Under the pieces are notes generated by a model. That model searched no databases. It was not told the origin of the DNA and was given only the letters and a program-made list of their open reading frames with translations. 64,000 nucleotides of DNA from Pyricularia pennisetigena (lineage: Eukaryota > Ascomycota > Sordariomycetes > Magnaporthales > Pyriculariaceae). The stretch spans positions 852,549 to 916,548 of the forward strand of contig NW_021940920.1 of assembly GCF_004337985.1 (NCBI RefSeq), given 5' to 3'. The translations under genes and the position numbers were made by a program. Shown here in pieces: positions 14,945 to 28,014 of this stretch. Each line of letters opens with the position of its first letter. Position 1 is the first letter of the stretch.

Positions 14945-15670
14945 TCTTTTCTGGAGATTGGTGACGGTCGGTCGGTCGGCTTGATGGTGGGGTGTGAGCG
15001 TGCGTGTGAGTGCCACAAGGGGAGAAGGGACAAGGACCAGCCCTGGGAGGCGGGGAGTATTGACAAACCCGACGCCTGGTTGTGGAGACGTACAACCTTA
15101 CGCAAGCGGTACGGCTGGTAGGCTTTTTGATAGGGTAGCACTAATCAAAATACTAAAGTGCCAACCATTTCGACCGTGGCTGTCCGTCGGGCAACACGCA
15201 AACAATGCACAAAAGTCGGCAGATTTGATAGATATCAAGGCGGGGGGTAGGATAGACAGAGAGAGAGAAAGAGATGTGAGCGTGCATAGCCATTTTGATT
15301 CATGGCATTTTCTTTTTATTTCTCTCCACCCTCATTAACATCGGGAAGCCCAATGCCTTCTTTGGTTTGAACTAGCGATTGGCCTGTTATCTAACATGCC
15401 CTCTTTGCCCTGCATCGCCATCCCATCACACTTGCATTGCAATGTCGTGCTCGCTTTCGCAACGCAACAGGAAATGTTGTGCAATTGAAAATGTGGGGGA
15501 TTCGGGATGGGATGGATGATGGCAACGCGTCGTCGGATCTTTTTCCTCTCTTTTTTTTTTCGTTTGATTTTCTTTTCCTCCCTGCTGCACCGTGTTACCA
15601 GCTCAATTACCGCTAGGATGATCGTGGGATACTGACGTATACCTTTGGGTGGCTTCCCAAACCCCCCATT

Positions 15671-15709
15671 CAGCCAGCCAACAAGCAAGCCAGCCAGTCA
15701 GCCAGCCAG
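15671..15709. repeat. Imperfect CCAG/CAAG short tandem repeat
   Basis: Roughly ten 4-bp units of CCAG with CAAG and TCAG variants. It lies in non-coding DNA. Confidence 0.7.
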
Positions 15710-18331
15710 AATATCCGGTCAGATGGGGGGGAAAGGGAGAGGGAAAATTGCGCAAAATCTCCACTCTCGCTACAAAAGTACCGCAGCATCAATTTATGGT
15801 CCCCAGTGAGAACGGAATTCGCAACAAGCATGAGATAAAACAAGAAGAAAAAAAAAGTAACTTTGCCGAAAGGCAAGAGAAAAAAAAAAAAGAAAGAAAA
15901 TATGGAGAGGGGACTGGACCCTCCTCTCAAAGTTGGAATCAAGGACCCAGGATAGACCCAGGATTGGAACGATTGGAATTAGACGGGGACACGGCAATGT
16001 CTGGGAAGGCGCGGCCCATTCCGGTTCCCGACCTGCCCACATGGGATGCGGCAAATCTCCGGACACCCGCTCATTGTTGCTTTGGTTTGTGTTTTCCCTT
16101 CGCCTGGTTCCAATCTGTTCTTTTTTGCCCGCCTGGCCCGTTCTTTTTACGTTGGTAAGTTGGGATGATCTTGGATAAAGTGAAAGCGCACCCCCGAGTC
16201 ATTCCAGAAATCCGTGTCAGTCGATAATATCTGAATCTAGAATCGAATCTCCAGGTACTCCCGTGCAAAGGGAACATGACATGAGAATTTATCTACCCAT
16301 GTTTACCCAAGTTATTTGGAAAGGGCCAACGATCGCAAGGGGCTGGCTGATGGCTGTGTTACACCGGTGGCTTTATTATCTTCCCTGATATTTGTAGCTG
16401 CTGCGATTAGCGTGCATTCCACTTGCGGAAGCAGCCACATGCAAAAGAAAGTGAGAAAGAGGAGAAACAACAAGTCTAGGCCAAGACAAAAAAAAAAAAA
16501 AAAAAAGCCCCTTCGTTCCATGTGTTTACTGTCGTGTTTTGCGAATCGCGCAAATTCTCGAATTCCGTCGACAGGGCCAGCATGCCTCATGTCTTTTGAG
16601 CAACTTCTTCCGGGTCGGGCGGGTGCCGACGACTTCTGGTAGTGCGCTCTATTTTCCTTCTAGGTATCCTTTTCGTTGCCACCTTTGCTTGGCACGCGAT
16701 GTCATACTCCGTACACTCTTTTCGCCTTAGCAAACATATGCGCTTATACTTCTTTTCATTTCCGCCTCCGGGTCCGTTCGGCCAATGAATGAACTGACTT
16801 GAACCCAGCTTGTAGGTGGTGACGGATCGTTGCGGTGGTGGGATGGAGTGTGTGCATACCTAGATAAAATTCATGCTCCGTCCCTTGTAAGTCGCCGAGT
16901 GCGACGTTGAAAACCGGCAGAGTGAGAATCAAAAAGACAACAGTATTCGATCGACTGCAGCCGGCTAATCGCGGTCCAGCGCCTGCAGAAAAGTGCGCTA
17001 GCAACAAAGACAGGGCGGCGGTAGTACCGTACAGTAGTGGTTCGGTCGGCATGGCGAGGGCGGACGGGCTTGGGAAAAGGCTCCCCCATCTCACTTTTTC
17101 GTTCGTTTGTGTGGCGGCGCTGGCCAGTCATAGCTGACAGACGGTCGACGGGCGGCAGAGACGCAAATGCAATCAAACATGCAGTATGCAAAAGCTCGCT
17201 GCAGGAGCTGCACTGTCAGCACGTTAGCACCACCCCCATTCCGATCCATCGGCCATCATTTTGTTCTTTTTGTCCTTGCATTTTTTTTTATTTGTTTCTC
17301 TTCTTTTTAATAAATGTTTTACTCCTACTACCTATGCTCATAATTTTATCATTCCTGTCCCTCGTGATGGCAAACAGTCGCCGGGGACGCACCAGATGGA
17401 GCACAGCATGAAACAAAAAAGCAGGCTTTCGTCGACGGCAGGTTGCAGGGTGCGGGCTGTATATTTCCTGCAGCTGGCTTGATGCGGGTGAGACTGCCGT
17501 CCTCCTCTCATCCTCCGTCCTCCGCCGCTCCCACGGCGTACTGGGCGCGTATGGGCGCGTATGGGCGGATGGGCAACCGCCTTTTCTTGTCCTCCCCACC
17601 CCTCTTCCTTGTGGCCCCTCCACGTTCGCTCTTGTGTCTACTCTGACCTATCTTTGGCATTCTGCTCTCTCCATTCTCATTCTTACTCTCGCTACCCCTT
17701 CGTTTCTCCAGTCCCCGGATTTATCGAGATTGTGCTGACTCCCGAAAGGTTGAACATGGTCTGACGCCACGATAAGGCCCCGCCCTTGCATCGACTTCTG
17801 GTCATCTGAGAGCACAGTTGATCTGGACTAATATTTCTCCGCCTGTTCAATTTATTTTCTCGTCGTCTCTCCAAATCCCGACGGTCGCTTACAAACGCTT
17901 GCTCATAGTGTATATGATTTATGCCTTCAAAGATGTTAGTTGATATTGTCAAGCAGGCGCCAGGAGACGGACCAAGTGTCAAACATGTGTGGATGCTGCC
18001 AGCCGCGCTCCCATTTCCCGTTTTGCTCAAGAGTGCATTAGCCTCCTGCCTCATCCATTCCCTATCCATTTTTATCTCTTCCTGGTAGAGGTAACGAAAA
18101 AGTGATTTTCGGTTTGCCAAGTACCACAGTAGTAATTTTTTTCCCCCCTTCGCTCCCGCTGCTGCTGTAGTTATGCGTCACCTTCACGCAGGCGGCGCCT
18201 ATGATGGTGTTGCCCATTGGGAGGGTTGCAATCAACCAAAAACCAATCCGGGATTTTTTTTTGTCATTTCTCCTCTCCTTCTCCAAGAAATAGGATCGAG
18301 AAGCTGAAAAAGCAAACAATCAGTGTGGCAT

Positions 18332-18335
18332 NNNN
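18332..18335. other. 4-bp N gap
   Basis: Four undetermined bases. No gene is interrupted as far as I can tell. Confidence 0.95.
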
Positions 18336-21300
18336 CCTATTAGGCAAAAGAGTTGCGCTCGTCACACATAGTCGCTGGGCAATAATGCACTACTTGGTGT
18401 GTATACTACCCAGATGCGCTGGCACCGCTTCATTTGCCTCTCGCCTGCTTACATTCCGCTCCTCTATTATGTTGGCTCGTTTTGGTGGTTCATGCCTCTT
18501 CACTGGGGGGTCACCCAGCGCCTTTGCACCACTTCTCCGCCCGCGCCACCGATGCCCTCTTGCGTATGCCGAAGCTTCAATCGCCCGACAGCTTGTTGTG
18601 ACTGGAGGGCGCGGCCTACATACTTGAAAGTTTCATTACATGGTATACAGGGTGACTCTGCATTGCATGCCGTCCGATACAAACCGCCAACTCCCGAAGC
18701 CTACCACCCCGTTCCCGAAGCAGCGATGCGACCACTGTTATACTTATGCTTCCTTGTCAACCACCCAAAACCAGCCGATTCTCGGCTTAAACTACCTAAA
18801 GCAGATGTCCATGGATGCCACCTCCCAAGGTGTGTGTGGCTTCGTGCGAGGTGGTTTGGTATAAAGAGGAAGCAGCTTATGAGAGGCTTGTCAAACCAAG
18901 GTTGCTGAGATGCGGCATGACGGCATAGAAGCAGTGGCGGTGAAAACAAAAGGGGGCAAGCCACCCAAAATCTGAGCCGTCAGGAAGAAGATTCGCAAGC
19001 CCCAAGAAAAAGAATTACATGGTTTAATATATTATGGTGTGGTTCATTGCCCCCCAGCATCGAGCCAGATCAGCAAGCAACCTCTTCGGCGCTTTTTTTT
19101 GTTGTTGTCGTGTTTATGTTGGCTTTTGCGGCTTTCCGAACAATCTTTTAGCTTCACCGCTTCCGTACTCGTTTCCCCCCAGGATCTATCCTAAAAGGTA
19201 AAGGGAGGACGCCATCGTCCGTGGGACATGGAGCGGAACGGGAAGACCGTGCCGTCTCTTGTGTACAGTAGTAGTAGCAATGGGCCGCCCGTGTAGTTTC
19301 CTCCCTTTCCCCCGCCCAGCCCAAAATCAGCCACAAACGCCAGCCCTACTGCTTTGCCTTGACTGTTTGTTGTTTGTTGCTGTTTTTTTTTTCTTATTAT
19401 TATTCTTTTTTTGCAACTGGGCAAGTTCCAAACGCTCCGAACATGCCTGCCAAATCCTGGCCCACCCCCCAATAGTGTAAGGAGGCGAGAAAGCAGAGGA
19501 GCGCGCACCCTTTCCATATTGACCATGTACGTCTTGGGTCTTTCCGGGTGGCGCATGAAAGAGTGGGGAGAAATGAGTTAAGGGCTTCCGGCCGGCAACA
19601 AGATTGTTCCACTTCGGACATCAAAGAAAGCAAAATCTTCTCGGGCGATGATGCACTGCCAAGAACCGTCGTGGAGAAGTGAAGGGCTGGTGCTCTATGA
19701 TTCGATCATGTAAATTTCCAGCGGTACTTGAGGTGTTTTTTTTTTCCCTCGAAGTGGTCGATACCCCGGTTTCTTATGGAAGGGAGGAGCTTCCCGCTTG
19801 CTCCCGGCATGGGGATTTACACTGATAGCCACGGCATCTACCCTGTATATTTGCTTTATGCTCCCGTGCATGAGATTGTGTAAAAAGCACAAAAAGATCT
19901 GGCCTGGATTGCAACTTTTGCAGGGGGGATGGTTTAATGTGCCCTTTTCAGCTCAGGCGGAAAGTCCTTCCTCCTTCATCATTTGAGGGGAGATGCTCCT
20001 TGTGGTTCCCTGGTTGAGGCTGTGGCTTTACGAACCCTTGGATAGCATATAAGAGGAATCGTGGGCCGTCATCGCGCTAGTTTTCGAGGGTCTCCCCCCC
20101 AATCGTGCGATGGGGCGATATAATGCGAATAGGTTATTTTAGCTGCAGCGGGATCATCCGCGCAAGTTTTGGTACGAAAAACAAAAACAAAAACAAAATA
20201 ACAAAATAAAAAGAAATAGGTCGGGTTCTTGGCGGAACCTGGACGCGCCACGTCGGACTATCTGGTCCGCAGAGCATGGGTGTCAGTCGCCGCACCGGTG
20301 TAAGGGCAACAAAGGTTAAACTGGATCTAGTTCTAGGTCCCGGTACCTGATATTTTGCCGAAACAGAGCCGCAAGTTTGAATGTATTTCTGGGTGCTCTG
20401 TTAGGAGATCAGTTGAAAGCCATAGAACTTTTTTTTCACTGTTAGGTCGAGATGTAAGGTTATGATATTGGGCAGCCCCAGGCCCTTTGACATCCAAGAG
20501 AGACTCATGCAGCGTTGAGAGGAGGCCAAAACCTAGCTCTAGCATTTCTGGCAGTGAAATTCACTCTTTCGTCTCGGTAATCTCATTGGCCAAAGAAAAA
20601 CCAAACCCAACTTACATGGTCTGGCGGTCAGCCATCCACGGTGAAGCGTGCATCTAAAGGCTTTCCATGACGTCCTCATGCGACGGACTGCTCGATGTCG
20701 GGGGGACTCGTAACCTCCCAGCGTATATCCACTTCAGACAAGAGGAGAACATGTTTGTTTTACCATGGCTACAGAAAGACCTTTGCTCTCGTTGATTTGA
20801 GCAAGATCCCGACTACCCTCTGAAGCAGCGAGAGTACATTTTGGAGGGAGTACGACAAGCACGTCAGGACCTTCAAAGCAAATGTTGGGTTCTCAACGGT
20901 GCGTAGCCCCTTTTCCTTGGCGCAAGATCCAGCACCTGCAACTATGCTAGTAGGTCACCCTCTGATATTCAGCATAACAATGTTCTGATTTCGCCGGTGG
21001 ACTAGGATGGCAGGAAAGCTATGAACGCAGCCATATCGGGGTTTTTTGATTTTTCTTTTTTTTTTTTCTTGTCGTCTCCGGAACACATAGCTCCTCAACA
21101 AACCCTTCAAGTCGTGGGGAATATCATGCGGCTTAGATCTGAGGCACAGACAGACATTGGGGCGCGACCAAAGCGTTAGAAGTGTACTCCTTCGATCTCA
21201 TGGTACGCCCTCAAAAGTCCCCTGCTGGCTGTAGATATCTCGCGCGCTAGTTCAGTACATCCACACACGCTCAAGACGAGTCACCAAGGAATGGTGAAAG

Positions 21301-22692
21301 CAGGTGTCAGGCCCAGAGCAGGAATTCTGACTCGCGGCTTTTCCTATTCTGGGTCGGTGAACTACATCCCTTCTTCAGACATGTCACTGGCAACAGACAA
21401 CTGGCGTCACGCTTCGAAGGGGAGGGTGCGTCTGGCATATCCGAGCATATGATTGCTGACAGGCCTCACATGAAGGCTCCCGGGAGGCGTGAGGTTGGTG
21501 GGCTTGACGCCCAACGCACTGGGGGGGTCTTGTATGGAATGGACATAGATGGACAGAGACTTAGGCTGGAAGACATCATTAGGCTCTGGCGGTCTGAGTA
21601 AGACTGACGGTCAACTGCTGTCTGTAAGGACACTGGACCTCGGCTGGGGGCCAAAGATGAGATGTGCTGAGGCTCAATGGGGGCCAAAAAGTTAGAATTC
21701 GCAGGAATCATCTAAGCTAGGAATGTGCTTTGAGCGGGCAACGAACATGTTTGTTTGGTTTTTTGAGACTGTTAATTGGTATCTTTCCAACTGTTTGTCG
21801 TCCTTGGCCCACCTTGCCATTATAGCCATGAAAGGGCGCGTAGTCAGACTAAGTAGAGTCAGAAGCTAGACACAATATCTCTTCTGCCGAGGTCTTCTAG
21901 CCCCCGCTCGCTAAAAAGAAACGAATCTGTTGGAAACTCTTGTAAGCTAGCAAACCCCGTGTCCCTCGTGGTGTTTGTTTTCGGCTTTTCTATAAAAACC
22001 ACCCGAGGGTGACGGGGAAAGGTGGAAGACCAGAATGGCCCGATTCAGTCTTACTAAGGCCATGTCAGGAATGCAGTACCTTAGCTGTGCACGCTTATCC
22101 AGATACCTCCCTATGCATGTACTGTAGGTATGCAGCCTCACTTTCTCACCATGTTTGCACCCGTCAGGCCCAGGCCCATGATTCGCAGTCCAGATCAGTG
22201 CGCTACAAATAACTTAGAGCAGGTGAGAGATCCAGCCTAGCCGCTTGTCTTGTTTGTTTCTTACCGTTGCCGCCCGGCCTATTTTTGTCATGCATGCGTT
22301 GGCTTTTTTTGTGTTTATTTATTTATTTATTTTTTTTCATTTGCGCTCTTTTCTGCTTGCCTTTTCATGATTACTTCTGATAGCTCTGTCAATGTTTCTA
22401 CTGTATAGTACTTAAACTCAGATCTTTGACCGAGGAGAAATGAAAACCTAGATCCCACAAGGAAAAGAAAAAACAGTCCGGACGGCGCCCGGGCCGGTGC
22501 CGCCCGTCTTTTGTCGCTAATCCCTCCCCGCTTGCCCCCGTAGATATTTATTTGGCTGGGATCGACAGAAAGAAAACCAAAAAAAGAAAAAAAAAAAGAA
22601 ATGGCACTGGGGTGTTTTCCTCCGGCCCGTTAGTTCACTTTGAATTCTTTACCATTTTTTTTATTTTTTTATTTTATTTTATTTTATTTTAT

Positions 22693-22694
<2 letters not shown>

Positions 22695-22731
<37 letters not shown>
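22695..22731. repeat. Poly(T) tract, 37 nt
   Basis: 37 consecutive T preceded by a series of ATTTT units (about 22657-22694). Non-coding. Confidence 0.9.
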
Positions 22732-23040
22732 CTTACCGCTTAATCGGCGGACACTGTGGGATTGGGGTTTGCATGAGCCAATGTTTTGCCAAGGTTGTTG
22801 GTTGTTTGTATGTACATGTATACGTGATTGTTTACTTCTTCATATGGTTCCTGAGCGATTTGAGGAGGGGTGTGTGCGGAAGCGCGGAGAACGAGGGTAG
22901 GATTGGTAGACCAGGTTGATAACAACAAATCTTGCAGGGTTCTTTTAGCGGAGATTCGCATCTGGTTCCAATGGCGAACGGGGTCTGCATTTCCAAATTT
23001 TTGCCTTTTTGTCCCTCTGCGTTTATTTTAATTTGAATTT

Positions 23041-23043
<3 letters not shown>

Positions 23044-23073
<30 letters not shown>
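23044..23073. repeat. Poly(T) tract, 30 nt
   Basis: 30 consecutive T in a TTTAAATT-rich context about 0.8 kb upstream of the methyltransferase gene. Confidence 0.9.
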
Positions 23074-23075
<2 letters not shown>

Positions 23076-23897
23076 TTCAATAAGGTTTTTTTTTATCATT
23101 CTTTCTTTCTTGAACTCAGCGACCGCCGCTGTCCATGTGTTGATTGACGCATGGGTCCAGCTGCATGCGGTAAGTAGTTAACACTTGGCCGGATAAAAAT
23201 ACTCAAGTGTAGTGGTAATGAGTGGCTGTGTGTAATCTGTCGGTAAGCAGGCAAAAGAGAGTCGCCGTGCATTACCATAGTATTTTCGTTAATCGGCAGT
23301 TTATTTCGATTCCGGGAACATCGCAGCACAGATAAGGTTTGCTGTGAAAAACCTGGACCATGCAGCATACCACCATTGGCACGTGACTTGTTTATTTAAG
23401 TTTCCGGGTACCCCTAACCCTGGCTTGCAATACTCAATCCACATCTACACTTCTCATCTCATACATTGAAGCAGTCAGTCAGTGACAGACTGTCGGCAGT
23501 ATCATGAGAAATCCAGGTCATGTCGTACTCAAGTGAATGGGGGCTTTGAGCTGTGACTTTATTTAATACAGCTCGGTGAGATTGAGTGACAATATGTGTG
23601 CGGCTCGTGCATAGGAAAGTCTCCGAAAAGTCCCCCTCTAAGGCAGTAGTAATTCGTGCTCTGGAATAGTGGCCGCTTCCGAGAAGTTCCCGCACATGAG
23701 ATAAAAAGTAGACAGCCTCAACTCAATGAAAGATACAATATCGAATTCCCAGATCATCACATCAACATCAAAGATTCAAGCCAATCATTTAAATGCTCGG
23801 AGGAACTGGCATCTGCGCAATCAACATTTCACAGACAACGCTGTTTCAACACGACCCCTTCTTCACCTACAGCCTTCAAACACCAACCGTCCCCATC

Positions 23898-24460
23898 ATG
23901 GCAGCCATAAGCGAAAACACCGCCGCGAACAAGAAGCACTGGGAGTAAGTTAGTCGCCAAAATCATATGTGTCAGCGGACGACGAGAGCCACGAAAAGGG
24001 ACTTGGAATGGTTTGCTAAATTGAACATGCCAAACAGCGAAAAGGCAGCCACTTACGAGAGTGACCCCAAGTGGGAGAAACCCATCGCTCAGCTGATTGC
24101 CGCCGTCAAAGGTGGACGGGATTTCATCGGCGCGGACTGGGTAAAAGACGGAGAGTCGGACAGAACAGTCAAGATGATCGACTATGCCTGTGGTCCGGGG
24201 ACGATATCCAGGGTAAGTTACAGTAAAACCAGGGGAAGGCGGCTGATCAACTCTCAATGAGATCCAAAAGCACCAGGAAAAAAAAAAAAAACGTTCACAC
24301 ACAAAAAACTTCTGATTGTAGGCACTGTACCCATACGTCACCCAGTCCCGTGGCATAGACTTGTCACCCAACATGGTGGCTCAGTACAAAGCTCGGGCAA
24401 GGGCCGAGGTGAGTTTCACCCTTTTCCGTTTCCCCTGCACGAGGCTAGAGAGGACAAACA

Positions 24461-24496
<36 letters not shown>

Positions 24497-25103
24497 AAAG
24501 CGCAGTCTGCTGACGAGCTTCAAAACTCCTGGAACGATATAGGGCTTGACCCCCCAGCAAATGGACGCCTTCGAGGGCAACATCCTAGACGACGACGGCG
24601 CGGCGCTGTCGGACCCCTCTCTTCGGGACGCCGACCTGGCCTGCGTCAGCATGGCGATGCACCACATGGACGACCCGGCGAAGGTGGCCTCCAGGCTGGT
24701 GGAGCGCCTGCGGCCTGGCGGCGTGCTCTTCGTCGTCGATATGCTGACGCACGAGATTCCCGGTATTTCAGGGGCCAAGCATAACCACCACCATCATGGC
24801 GGCCATGGGCATGGCCATGGACACGATCACGGTCACGGTCACGGTCACGGTCACGGTGACCACGGGGACGGACATGCAAAGCACCAAACAGGGAACGGGG
24901 TGGAAGAGGACTGGGAGGTACTGCCCACCATTACGCATAGCGGCTTCTCTCCAGAGGAGGTCAAAGATATGTTTGAGAAGGCGGGAGCTGGAGCCGACTT
25001 TGCCTTTGAGGTGGTCGACAGTGTGGAGATGCCGTCGCCCTTCAAGCCCAAGCCTATCGTCTTTTTTGCCAGGGGAACAAAGAAGGCGGCAGCCTCTCTA
25101 TGA
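23898..25103 (+). CDS. Class I SAM-dependent methyltransferase with histidine-rich insert
   Basis: Predicted small-molecule or general class I methyltransferase; the substrate cannot be read from sequence. My model has exons 23898-23944, 24038-24212, 24322-24408 and 24543-25103, giving 289 aa. All junctions have GT/AG ends and keep the frame; the first junction gives KKHWDEKAATY, typical of this family's N-terminus. Motif I is DYACGPG (residues 64-70), the acidic residue after strand 2 lies in GIDLSPNM (D87), and ACVSMAMHHMDD and LRPGGVLFVVDML match the later strands of the fold. Residues about 180-217 are an inserted low-complexity loop rich in HG dipeptides (17 His in about 37 residues), placed after the strand ending VVDML. 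Such loops bind Ni, Zn or Cu in other proteins; here that is inference. Intron 3 holds a CA microsatellite. The gene is convergent with the SHB17-like gene downstream. Confidence 0.85.
24463..24491. repeat. (CA)n microsatellite inside a methyltransferase intron
   Basis: About 14 CA units within the third intron (24409-24542) of the methyltransferase gene. Confidence 0.95.
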
Positions 25104-25432
25104 TTGCGGTTACGGGAGCAGCGACAGTAGTGGTTGGCCATTAATGGATCTGGCCTTGGGGGCAAAGTATCACAAAGTATCAGGACTTTGAGTTATTTTT
25201 AAACTATTATTTAACCAGCGTTGAGTTGCCGATCCTCACGCATCATCTCGGCACAGCGCCTCGGGTGATTAGTTGATAGAATATGTTCCAAATTCTGACG
25301 GCGTCAAACAACAATTGGTAGATAAAAGATACTCGCCACAACCTGATTTGGGGTAGTCAAAAATCAACCAAACCGTGACCCTCTCGATCCGCCCACACCC
25401 CCTCCACTTCAAACATGTTATCAAATACCAGC
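25104..25432. other. Convergent intergenic spacer
   Basis: 329 bp between the 3' ends of the methyltransferase and the SHB17-like gene. I see no further gene; it should hold both polyadenylation regions. Confidence 0.7.
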
Positions 25433-26923
25433 TTAGTCTTTGGACGCTTCCGGAACGTCAATCACAAAGGCGCCGCCAAGCAGGATGGCAGGCTCAGATA
25501 TGTTGTGGTGTTCATAGCTTATGTTGATGTCAGCATTTAGTCTCACACCCTTTTCTTCCTTTCCCATCGCCCCGGGACCGAAGTTTGAAAATAACGCCCA
25601 CATAGGAAAAAAAAAGAGAACTCGAATGGCCCCCAAACTGCTTTCACCACTCCCCAACCTTGTGAAAGAATATCGGTCTAGATGGTATTTTCAAAAAAAA
25701 AAAAAAAAAAAAAAAAAACAGAGTATATATATGGATACATGTAACAACAGTCAGCTGGTGGTAGCGATATGCACCTGCTACCGCTAAAACCAGCTTCAAA
25801 GCCAATAAAGCATTACGGCGGGTAAACACACAAAACTAAGCAAACAAGACTTACCTGAGACTGCCTAAACCGCCAGCCTCTAGGATGAAAGTCGGCCCAT
25901 CCTGTAGGCTCTTGCCGGCCCAGCGCATGGCGAAAGCCCGGAGAATGTGACCGTGAGCCACGACGAGCACGTCGCCGGCTGGCTGGGGCTGCTTGGGGTC
26001 CGCTGCTCCCTTGTTCATGACGGGCGCGTGAAACCTGTCGCGGATGTCGGCTATGAGACGGTCAAGCCGGGCGGTTATGTCCTCTGGGCTCCTTTTAGTG
26101 TCGCAAGGGAGGATGGTCAGCGATATACAGTGTTTTCTGTTTACAACGGACTCGGAAAACGGTACAACAGCGGAAAGACTTACTCTCCGCCAGGACACCC
26201 ATCCCTCCAGATATCCCATCTCCCCTCGATCCCCTGCTTCTTACGGATCTCCCTGATCTCTGGGCTGGTGATGCCTTCGTACTCACCATAGTCCCACTCG
26301 CGGATGTCCTCGGTGACCTCGATCTTGGCCGTATCGCAGTCACGAGGATCTTTGTCAAGCTCGCCATGAGGCTCCCATGGAAGAGGGTCTTTGAGGCCAA
26401 GGTTAAGCAGCTCAAAAGTGCGCTGGGCACGTTTGCGAGGAGATACGTAACTGTAATGCGTTTGATGAGATTTTAGCAAAGTGGCCCACATGCACGAGGA
26501 GTAATTGACACTTGTGCAATATTTGCAGACACAGAATGTCAACGGAACGTTGCCCTGTATACAAAGAAAGCGCTTCAATGGATCCACCGTTTAGCGTAAA
26601 CGATAGTAGGTAGCCATATGCGAAGCCGAACATCCACACCGTGGGTGTTAATGCAAGCAGCCACCGCAGAAGCCAGGAATTCATGCCATGCAGCGTGAAT
26701 CATACTGTCATCAAGCGAGGTGGCAAAGAGTCAGATTCACTCACATGTGCGCAAGCTTCCTTGGCACGATCAAGCGGTCGTTGCCAACCATGGCCCGGCC
26801 AGTAGCCCTCACTCGCTTCTCGCCATTGGCCGTCAGAGGGATATCCGTGGAGCCAGTGTGGCGGCCGTCAAGGGACCACTCCGTCTCGCCGTGGCGGACG
26901 ATGAAGACGCGAGGCGTTGACAT
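25433..26923 (-). CDS. SHB17: Histidine-phosphatase family, SHB17-like sedoheptulose-1,7-bisphosphatase
   Basis: Likely hydrolyses sedoheptulose 1,7-bisphosphate in riboneogenesis, as yeast Shb17 does. Exons in coding order are 26923-26745, 26450-26184, 26091-25855 and 25517-25433, giving 255 aa; all four join in frame with GT/AG introns. The phosphohistidine motif is IVRHGETEW (R10, H11) and the second catalytic histidine lies in [15 protein letters not shown]. Family hallmarks [38 protein letters not shown] and the proline-rich end of the fold are all present, and match Shb17 more closely than glycolytic phosphoglycerate mutase. The last intron (25518-25854, 337 bp) is long for this genome and contains a 26-nt A run. 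The start codon has a clean upstream stop and matches the family N-terminus. Substrate assignment rests on motif resemblance recalled from the yeast protein. Confidence 0.85.
25693..25718. repeat. Poly(A) tract, 26 nt, inside the last SHB17 intron
   Basis: 26 consecutive A on the + strand, read as poly(U) in the SHB17-like pre-mRNA, within the 337-bp last intron. Confidence 0.9.
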
Positions 26924-27978
26924 CTGCGAGGTTGTTGTTGTTAAAATTATTATTATTCAATATAAAATACTACATCATGGCAGTCTAGGTTATATTTAGT
27001 TGCGAGATCTGGCCAAGGTCGGCCAAGGGCCGGGAGATCATCGCCAGTGACGAGGCAGAAAAGTGGACAACGGTAATGCTGGACCGGGTTGAAGGGGTGA
27101 CCCCTGGGGAAAACCCGATCCTGAGTGCATGACTGCCGAAGTCAAGCAAAGCCGCTTTTTTGGTTGACATTCAAGATCAAGGTTTTGCTTGATAGCTGAT
27201 AGGACGAACCCCCGACTTTGAAGAGGCAGCGACCTCCTTGACCTGTCTACTCGAACCCATATCTGGGGAGCTTGGATGGGTAGATCGGCGGCCCCGATCA
27301 GACCGACAAAACAATAAAAAAGGAACCATGGACAAGACGAACAGACATACCATTAACCGTATCGTCCAATTTTCAAGCCCTTGATGCTTGAATCTCGATC
27401 AACAACCAAGTGATGATTGGACTGTACAATCCAATCAAAGCTTGGATCTAATCTTGTACTAAACCCCATCTCCCAAGTCAGCAACAGGAAGACGGCCCGA
27501 CAAAGTGAGTGCTTTGCATGCACAAGCCCAGGGCCATAGAGGCATATCCACGCTTTGGTTGCGCCTGGGTGTCTCTGAACTTTTACGGAAGTCCAATTCC
27601 ACTTCCTTCCCTTCTCGATCATTATCTCTCCCTCCCCGGAGCCTAGCATGCGAGTCCGTTTCAGGCTTCATGCACAGGGAATAAGACGCCTGCAAGCCCC
27701 ACAATCTCTCAATGGGGAGTACCAAGCCCCCCCGGCCAACCCGCCCCTGAGCCCCCCAATCAGAGCCTCCCAAGCAAGGGAAAACGTATCCGCACCAAGG
27801 AGAATCTTTTGAAACTCACACTTGTCAAGGTCCTGTTTGATCAATAAAACGGTCGATAACGAACAGGGAATGGAAGATTCGGCACCCGAGCGAGTCCAAA
27901 TGAAGTGAAGCGGGTGATGGATGACAAGGCCACTGAACAAATATAGGTTGTTCCCTGTGGTGCAGAAAAAAAAAAAAG

Positions 27979-28014
<36 letters not shown>

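Larger units (their letters stand above)
1..23897. other. Gene-free region of about 24 kb
   Basis: I see no reading frame here that I can support as a gene. The open frames are short, contradict each other on both strands, carry homopolymer-encoded runs (poly-F, poly-K) and show neither a recognisable family motif nor a consistent third-position bias. The DNA is of mixed composition rather than uniformly AT-rich, with many T runs of 10-41 nt, a few A runs, short microsatellites, a 67-bp tandem duplication and two N gaps. No tRNA with matching A and B boxes and no rRNA was recognised. A spliced gene with very short exons, an ncRNA or a diverged transposon could have been missed. The first 60 bases read open on both strands and could belong to a gene off the left edge, but nothing decides this. 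Confidence 0.6.

Noticed and set aside
20660..21602. Coding-looking fragments on the + strand (QREYILEGVRQARQDLQSK, and a 90-codon open frame ending at 21602)
   Set aside because: Pieces lie in different frames with stops between them, no family was recognised, and open frames of this length are common by chance in this window.
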